Source: DALYLB01 sp046154695 (lineage in GTDB: Bacteria > Acidobacteriota > Blastocatellia > RBC074). Taken from it: 5,465 bases of DNA. Each line of letters opens with the position of its first letter. The stretch's first letter is position 1. A model generated the notes under the pieces. It was not told the DNA's origin, did no database searches, and was given only the letters and a program-made list of their open reading frames with translations. Position numbers and translations under genes: made by a program. This document shows, in pieces, positions 1 through 5,465 of the stretch. The DNA is taken from assembly GCA_046154695.1 (NCBI GenBank), contig JBJXFI010000288.1, forward strand, positions 1 to 5,465. The letters run 5' to 3'.

Positions 1-32
1 ACACCCCCGCAGCACTCCAAGCGCTCGCTCGG

Positions 33-61
33 TTGACACAGCCACGTCCGGCCTGAATAAT
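33..61 (+). promoter_or_regulatory. Sigma70-like promoter candidate
   Basis: A perfect -35 hexamer TTGACA (33-38) is followed after exactly 17 bases by AATAAT (56-61), a 5/6 match to the -10 consensus. Transcription would start near 68 and give a leader of about 200 bases carrying the palindromes at 123-215 before the kinase ATG at 275. The same bases are read through by the open minus-strand frame 119-1, so coincidence is possible. Confidence 0.4.
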
Positions 62-122
62 TCAAAGCTGCCTGAGCATCCGAAATATCCTTCTTGCCCA
101 TATGCATCGAGAAGCCCATCCT

Positions 123-140
123 GCGCCCCTGCCGGGGCGC
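123..140. repeat. Short GC palindrome, copy 1 (7-bp stem, 4-base loop)
   Basis: GCGCCCC (123-129) pairs with GGGGCGC (134-140) around a TGCC loop. It matches 16 of 17 bases (124-140) with the palindrome at 199-215, so it is one of two copies about 75 bases apart. The stem is preserved in both copies and the only difference lies in the loop. Confidence 0.65.
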
Positions 141-158
141 GTCTCGTGGCGGACGATT

Positions 159-191
159 CCGGCGGTTCCGCTTCGCTTCCCCGCCGGCTAC
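159..191 (-). repeat. REP-like element: GTAG followed by imperfect palindrome (left copy)
   Basis: Read on the minus strand, GTAG (191-188) directly abuts CCGGCGG (187-181). A 15-base loop centred on GCGAAGC follows (180-166), then the closing arm CCGCCGG (165-159). A tetranucleotide at the foot of a hairpin is the layout of REP elements mobilised by REP-associated tyrosine transposases (the RAYT, or TnpA-REP, family). A related element lies at 5423-5457 in the opposite orientation. The two share the TAGCC foot, the GCGAAGC core and the GGAACC stretch on the 3' side. No transposase gene is present in the window. That this is a mobile REP element is inference; the repeat and its fold are read directly. 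Confidence 0.6.
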
Positions 192-198
192 CCTCCGC

Positions 199-215
199 CG
201 CCCCTGTCGGGGCGC
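199..215. repeat. Short GC palindrome, copy 2, partner hairpin of the left REP-like element
   Basis: CGCCCC (199-204) pairs with GGGGCG (209-214) around a TGTC loop. It differs from the copy at 124-140 by one loop base. On the minus strand it lies 7 bases before the GTAG of the REP-like element. The right-end element has the same order: a small hairpin, a short linker, then RTAG plus a second hairpin. Confidence 0.6.
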
Positions 216-274
216 ATTGTGTCTCACTTGTAATCACACCCCCGTTTGTTCCGTTTGGCTGTCTTTTTCTGCTT

Positions 275-1726
<1,452 letters not shown>

Positions 1727-1744
1727 AAGAAGATTGGAGGGGGG

Positions 1745-1821
1745 CTCACGCGAAGACGCGAAATCGCGAAGAGGGAGTGAAGGGAGAAAGACAGAACCAA
1801 CATTTCGCGTCTTCGCGTGAG
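1745..1821. terminator. Perfect 20-bp inverted repeat between convergent genes; likely bidirectional terminator
   Basis: Bases 1745-1764 are the exact reverse complement of 1802-1821, with a 37-base loop. As RNA the stem can extend by one G-U and one G-C pair (1743-1744 with 1822-1823). The left arm plus the next bases consist of three tandem octamers, ACGCGAAG, ACGCGAAA and TCGCGAAG (1748-1771). The right arm carries two of them inverted (1803-1818). It fills most of the 101-base gap between the kinase stop (1724-1726) and the peptidase stop (1828-1830). Position suggests transcription termination for both genes, but there is no U-tract, so it may act as an mRNA end stabiliser or simply be a repeat. 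Confidence 0.6.
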
Positions 1822-1827
1822 TCAATC

Positions 1828-2955
1828 CTACCGGGCCATGATTACGAGCAGCGCGCCGATTCCGAGGCATACGCCAAAGGGCAGGGCCGTATTCATTGCG
1901 GTGCGGGCGTCGGGGTTGTTCCGGGAGCGGAAGGCCATGATCGCGCCGAGGGCTGCGCCGAGGATCGAGCCGATCAGCAGGACGCTGAAGGCGCCGTTCC
2001 ACCCGAGGAAGGCGCCGATTCCGCACATCATTTTGACATCGCCGAGGCCCATGCCCTCCGCGCCGCGAACGAAGAAATAGATCGTCCGCATCCACCAGAT
2101 CGCGCCGCCGCCGAAGCACGCGCCCCGGAAAGCGCGCCATAGGCCCTCATAGGCGGCTTCGCAGTGCGTCACGTGCGCTTCGCCATAGAACATCGCCCAG
2201 CCCGCCCAGACGACGGCGGCCAGCAGGCCGAGCAGCATCGTCGCGTAGACCACGCGATCGCTCCGGCGGGCGCGGGCCTCTTCCACGGCGATCTCGCTCT
2301 CCTCCATCTCTTCCTCTTCCAGATAGCGGTTGAAAAGCGCCGAGTCGAGCCGGTCGATCAACCAGAGCAGCGGCGCGGCCGAGGCGATCAGCAGCCCGCC
2401 GATCGCGGCGGCGCGCCGGGTCGAAAAAGCGGTCTCCATCGCCGGAAACAGAATCGAGAAGCTCAGCTCGAAGTCGGGCGCGCGTCCGAAGGCGCCGATC
2501 GCCATCGCCGCGAGCACCGCGTACAGCAGGGCCGGGTAGGTGATCCTGTCCGGCAGAATATGATGCCGCGCGTCGATGAAGATCAGGGCGATCATCACCG
2601 CCGCGAAGACCGCTTCGAGCGCCGATTGCGGGTCGGCTCCGCCTCGGACCGTGATCGCGACGAACAGGACCGCCGTCAACAGCTCGACGAGCGGATAGCG
2701 AATCGAGATGCGCGCGGGGCAGGCGCGGCATCGCCCGCGCCGCAGCAGGAAGCTCAGCACCGGAATGTTGTCGATCGCCCGGATCGGCGTCTGGCAGGAC
2801 GGACAGCGTGACCCGGGGAAGAGAATCGACTCGTCGACCGGCGCGCGATGGATGACGACGTTGAGAAAACTGCCAATGGCCAGGCCGAAAAGCGCGGCGA
2901 GGAACGCATAAATCACGACAGGCATACCCATTTCGGCTAGAAGGTTGACGGACAT
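1828..2955 (-). CDS. pilD: Prepilin peptidase / N-methyltransferase (PilD/GspO type, A24 family) with a large internal insertion
   Basis: Inner-membrane aspartic protease that cleaves, and usually N-methylates, prepilins of type IV pili or type II secretion pseudopilins. 375 aa from the ATG at 2955. Seen in order: a first membrane helix with GSFLNVVIHR (28-37); a cytoplasmic domain with two CxxC pairs (Cys51/54 and 76/79), the metal-binding part linked to methylation; FIDARHHILPD with the probable catalytic Asp128; and GMGLGD with catalytic Asp306. Usual family members have about 64 residues between these aspartates. Here there are about 178, including two extra hydrophobic segments and an acidic run (LEEEEMEESE). 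Other in-frame ATGs lie at 2988, 2931 and 2925. The 2955 start gives the normal short N-terminus before the first helix; none has a clear Shine-Dalgarno site. No pilus genes are adjacent. Confidence 0.9.
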   Translation of the reverse strand: MSVNLLAEMGMPVVIYAFLAALFGLAIGSFLNVVIHRAPVDESILFPGSRCPSCQTPIRAIDNIPVLSFLLRRGRCRACPARISIRYPLVELLTAVLFVAITVRGGADPQSALEAVFAAVMIALIFIDARHHILPDRITYPALLYAVLAAMAIGAFGRAPDFELSFSILFPAMETAFSTRRAAAIGGLLIASAAPLLWLIDRLDSALFNRYLEEEEMEESEIAVEEARARRSDRVVYATMLLGLLAAVVWAGWAMFYGEAHVTHCEAAYEGLWRAFRGACFGGGAIWWMRTIYFFVRGAEGMGLGDVKMMCGIGAFLGWNGAFSVLLIGSILGAALGAIMAFRSRNNPDARTAMNTALPFGVCLGIGALLVIMAR

Positions 2956-2987
2956 TTGTGTAAAGTCTCGCGGCGATGGCCAGGACA

Positions 2988-4133
2988 ATGAAGATTCTGC
3001 AAGTCTGTTCCGCCGAAAGTCTGGGCGGAGGCGAACGCCACGTGATCGATCTCGTGCGCGCGCTGATCGAGCGCGGGCACGAGGTTCATCTCGCCGTGCG
3101 CCCCGGCAGCCCGCTGCGGGGCGAATTGCAGGACGCTCCCGTCATCTGGCACGAAATGAATTTGCGCAACGCGCTCGACGTCATCAGCGCGCAGCGCATC
3201 GCGCAGATCATCGACCGCCACGGGATCGATGTTCTGCACGCGCACGTGGCGCGCGATTATATCTTTTGCGGGATCGCGGCGCGAAAGGCCCGGCGCGCCC
3301 GCTTCTATATTACCCGCCATCATTTCAATCCGATCAAGTCGGGGGCGATCTATGCGTGGACGATCTCGGAGGTGCGCAACCTGATCGCCGTCTCCGACGT
3401 CGTGCGCGATCGGCTGATCGAGGCCTTCCCGGCTTTCGCCGACCGCGTCGTCGTCATCCCCAACTGGATCGACGCGCGCGAATGCGGCAGCCTGGGGCGC
3501 GCCGAGGCGCGCGAGGCCCTCGGGCTCACCCGGCGCTACGCCGTCGGCATCGTCGGTCAGATCACGAAACTCAAGCGCCAGGACCTCTTCCTCCAGGCCG
3601 CCCAACACCTGATCCGGGAGCGGCTCTGGTCCGAGGTCGATTTTCTGGTCGTCGGCGAACCCGACCCGAAGAGCCCGGCCGATCTCGAATACGCCACCTA
3701 CCTTTTCAACTGGGCCCGCAACGCGGGGCTCGACTCCCAGGTTCAGTTCACCGGATTCGTTCCCTATTTTCGCGTGCTGCTCTCGGCCTTCGACGTGATC
3801 GTCGTGCCCTCCGATGACGAGGCCTTTTCGCTGGTGCTGATCGAGGCCATGGCCGCCGGCTGCGCGGTCATCGCCACCCGCGTCGGCGGGATGACCGAGA
3901 TCGTCGAGAACGAGATGACCGGCCTTCTCGTCGAGCCCGATAACCTCTGGTCCCTCATCTCGTCGCTGTCGCGATTGCTTACCGATACGAGCCTGCGGGG
4001 AAAATTGTCGAATGTCGCGCAGGCCAGCGTCGTCGATCGATTCGATCGCGAGCGCGTCATCGACCGAATCGAACGACTCTACGCCGGCGATGAAGAGCAA
4101 TTGCCGGTCGTCGTGAGGAAACGGCTTCAGTAG
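2988..4133 (+). CDS. GT4-type glycosyltransferase (GT-B fold)
   Basis: Cytoplasmic or membrane-associated retaining glycosyltransferase that moves a sugar from an activated nucleotide donor to a glycan or lipid acceptor, most likely in envelope or exopolysaccharide synthesis. 381 aa, a normal family length. The N-terminal acceptor domain starts MKILQVCSAESLGGGERH, with the glycine-rich loop at 13-18, and includes DVLHAHVARD (81-90) and VIPNWID (156-162). The C-terminal donor domain begins near GIVGQITKLKRQD (187-199). It contains the E-x7-E motif in DDEAFSLVLIEAMAAG (Glu278 and Glu286) and GGMTEIVENEMTGLLV (300-315). Donor and acceptor cannot be told from sequence. The start at 2988 is preferred because homologues begin MxILQV; an in-frame ATG at 2976 would add four residues. 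The stop TAG (4131-4133) is immediately followed by, and seems part of, a heptamer repeat array. Confidence 0.9.
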   Translation: MKILQVCSAESLGGGERHVIDLVRALIERGHEVHLAVRPGSPLRGELQDAPVIWHEMNLRNALDVISAQRIAQIIDRHGIDVLHAHVARDYIFCGIAARKARRARFYITRHHFNPIKSGAIYAWTISEVRNLIAVSDVVRDRLIEAFPAFADRVVVIPNWIDARECGSLGRAEAREALGLTRRYAVGIVGQITKLKRQDLFLQAAQHLIRERLWSEVDFLVVGEPDPKSPADLEYATYLFNWARNAGLDSQVQFTGFVPYFRVLLSAFDVIVVPSDDEAFSLVLIEAMAAGCAVIATRVGGMTEIVENEMTGLLVEPDNLWSLISSLSRLLTDTSLRGKLSNVAQASVVDRFDRERVIDRIERLYAGDEEQLPVVVRKRLQ

Positions 4134-4161
4134 TTGAGAGTTGAGAGTGGAGAGTTGAGAG
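4134..4161 (+). repeat. Heptamer array, four tandem TTGAGAG units
   Basis: Units are TTGAGAG, TTGAGAG, TGGAGAG and TTGAGAG, beginning at the first base after the glycosyltransferase stop codon. The array can pair with the inverted array at 4230-4278, across a 68-base spacer, giving an imperfect stem of about 28 bp. It resembles the short tandemly repeated sequences with 7-bp units known from cyanobacteria and other environmental bacteria; relatedness is not shown. Confidence 0.8.
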
Positions 4162-4205
4162 TTCCGGATCGATGCTGTTGATCGTTCATCGCGAAAGCTC
4201 TTCAA

Positions 4206-4222
4206 CCGGCAGCCCCTGCCGG
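4206..4222. repeat. GC hairpin inside the heptamer-array spacer
   Basis: CCGGCAG (4206-4212) pairs with CTGCCGG (4216-4222) around a 3-base loop. It sits between the two inverted heptamer arrays and close to the start of the right array. A terminator role is possible for either convergent gene, but no T-run follows on either strand. Confidence 0.5.
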
Positions 4223-4229
4223 CAACCAA

Positions 4230-4278
4230 CTCTCAACTATCAATTCTCAACTATCAATTCTCAACTATCAACTATCAA
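4230..4278 (-). repeat. Heptamer array, seven tandem units in inverted orientation
   Basis: On the plus strand the units read CTCTCAA, CTATCAA, TTCTCAA, CTATCAA, TTCTCAA, CTATCAA and CTATCAA. On the minus strand they are TTGAGAG, TTGATAG and TTGAGAA variants. The array ends one base before the isomerase stop codon (4282-4280). Together with 4134-4161 it makes inverted arrays that occupy the ends of the convergent gap, so the likely roles are 3'-end processing, termination or a neutral repeat. Internal unit alternation (TTGATAG/TTGAGAA) suggests expansion by 14-base slippage. Confidence 0.8.
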
Positions 4279-4279
4279 T

Positions 4280-5218
<939 letters not shown>

Positions 5219-5222
5219 TGCG

Positions 5223-5228
5223 CCTCCT
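5223..5228 (-). promoter_or_regulatory. Shine-Dalgarno site of the isomerase-like gene
   Basis: AGGAGG on the minus strand, four bases before the ATG at 5218. It is the only strong ribosome binding site in the window and fixes the start of this gene against the in-frame ATG at 5257. Confidence 0.85.
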
Positions 5229-5251
5229 GAGATTGTGGAATTTTCCATGCC

Positions 5252-5280
5252 ATTCAACGGTGGAGGCGCGCAAAGGTCAA
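5252..5280 (-). promoter_or_regulatory. Sigma70-like promoter of the isomerase-like gene
   Basis: On the minus strand TTGACC (5280-5275, 5/6 to -35) is followed after exactly 17 bases by TTGAAT (5257-5252, 4/6 to -10). Transcription would begin near 5245, leaving a leader of about 27 bases that contains the AGGAGG site. The agreement of spacing, position and ribosome site makes this the most plausible promoter in the window, though it is untested. Confidence 0.5.
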
Positions 5281-5309
5281 GGGCGTTCGGGGCCCCCGTT
5301 CGGAGTTCC

Positions 5310-5354
5310 GCCTTCAGGCGGTCCGGCTTGAAGACACACGGACCGCCTGAAGGC
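5310..5354. repeat. Perfect 16-bp inverted repeat
   Basis: Bases 5310-5325 are the exact reverse complement of 5339-5354, with a 13-base loop. Each arm also contains a smaller palindrome (5308-5321 and 5345-5354), so alternative folds exist. It lies about 30 bases upstream of the isomerase promoter, between it and the REP-like element. No T-run follows on either strand, so a classic terminator is not supported. It could be a repeat-family member or a binding site. Confidence 0.6.
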
Positions 5355-5399
5355 CAATGGCATTAAGTTTAGAGGGTGTATTGAAGTTCTTTTGCCTCA

Positions 5400-5457
5400 A
5401 CCCGCGAAGCGGGTGGCAGCATATAGCCTGGGGTGAAGGCGAAGCCGGAACCCCAGG
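5400..5457 (+). repeat. REP-like element: small hairpin, linker, ATAG, second hairpin (right copy)
   Basis: Hairpin A is ACCCGC/GCGGGT around GAA (5400-5414). An 8-base linker and ATAG (5423-5426) follow, abutting hairpin B: CCTGGGGT (5427-5434) pairs with ACCCCAGG (5450-5457), and a nested GGC-GAA-GCC stem (5438-5446) sits in the loop. The heptamer GCGAAGC, known as an exceptionally stable DNA mini-hairpin, occurs at the tip of both hairpins (5404-5410 and 5439-5445). Layout and core match the minus-strand element at 159-215. A RAYT-mobilised REP/BIME-like origin is inferred; no transposase is present here. Confidence 0.6.
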
Positions 5458-5465
5458 GCCGGTAA

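Larger units (their letters stand above)
1..274. other. Non-coding leader region upstream of the kinase, rich in palindromes
   Basis: No convincing gene lies here. The stretch contains a promoter-like sequence (33-61) and three palindromes (123-140, 159-187 and 199-215), listed separately. The kinase frame stays open upstream to an ATG at 146, but that would make 43 extra residues from palindromic DNA, so I treat it as untranslated. On the minus strand an open frame runs from an ATG at 119 off the left edge (39 codons, beginning MGFSMHMGKKDISDAQ). It could be the first part of a gene or part of a repeat block. I cannot tell which, and do not call it as a gene. Confidence 0.5.

Noticed and set aside
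146..274. Upstream extension of the kinase to an ATG at 146
   Set aside because: The 43 added residues would come from the palindrome cluster, show no family-like sequence, and have no ribosome binding site.
2945..2966. TTGACG plus TAAAGT as a promoter for the glycosyltransferase
   Set aside because: The boxes are only 10 bases apart, far short of the usual 16-18.
2937..4229. 430-codon minus-strand frame opposite the glycosyltransferase
   Set aside because: Antisense shadow of a well-supported GT4 gene; its N-terminal part is translated heptamer repeat (NSQLSTLNSQLL).
4134..4278. Possible CRISPR array
   Set aside because: Units are 7 bases, contiguous, without spacers, and inverted between the two sides. 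No cas gene is present.

Overview
The window is GC-rich (roughly 60% or more by eye). It carries four protein-coding genes in two convergent pairs, with conspicuous structured repeats in every non-coding gap. Most genes lack an obvious Shine-Dalgarno site. One is a Tat-exported sugar isomerase-like protein, and the gaps hold short tandem-unit arrays and small palindromes. Together these suggest an uncultured or environmental bacterium of the Planctomycetota/PVC type or a similar high-GC lineage (for example Sumerlaeota). That placement is inference; no marker gene is present to settle it.

Layout. Positions 1-274 hold no convincing gene. They contain a sigma70-like promoter candidate (33-61) and a cluster of palindromes (123-215). 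An NtrY-like sensor histidine kinase follows at 275-1726 (+). It converges with a PilD-type prepilin peptidase at 1828-2955 (-). The 101-base gap between their stop codons holds a perfect 20-bp inverted repeat built from octamers. Only 20-32 bases beyond the peptidase start, a GT4 glycosyltransferase runs the other way (2988-4133, +). It converges with a Tat-signal xylose isomerase-like TIM-barrel protein (4280-5218, -). The 146-base gap between these two is flanked by inverted arrays of a heptamer, TTGAGAG-like on one side and its reverse complement on the other. Positions 5219-5465 hold the isomerase promoter and ribosome binding site, a 16-bp inverted repeat, and a second palindromic element related to the one at the left end.

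Function. The genes do not form an obvious pathway or operon. The kinase has no response regulator beside it here. The prepilin peptidase would serve a type IV pilus or type II secretion system encoded elsewhere. The glycosyltransferase acts in envelope or exopolysaccharide glycan synthesis. The isomerase-like protein is probably an exported carbohydrate enzyme.

I see no defence system, CRISPR, tRNA, rRNA or transposase gene. The most interesting content is non-coding. Two REP-like elements at opposite ends share an RTAG-plus-hairpin layout with compensatory base changes. Both convergent junctions use the same inverted-array architecture built from unrelated short units.
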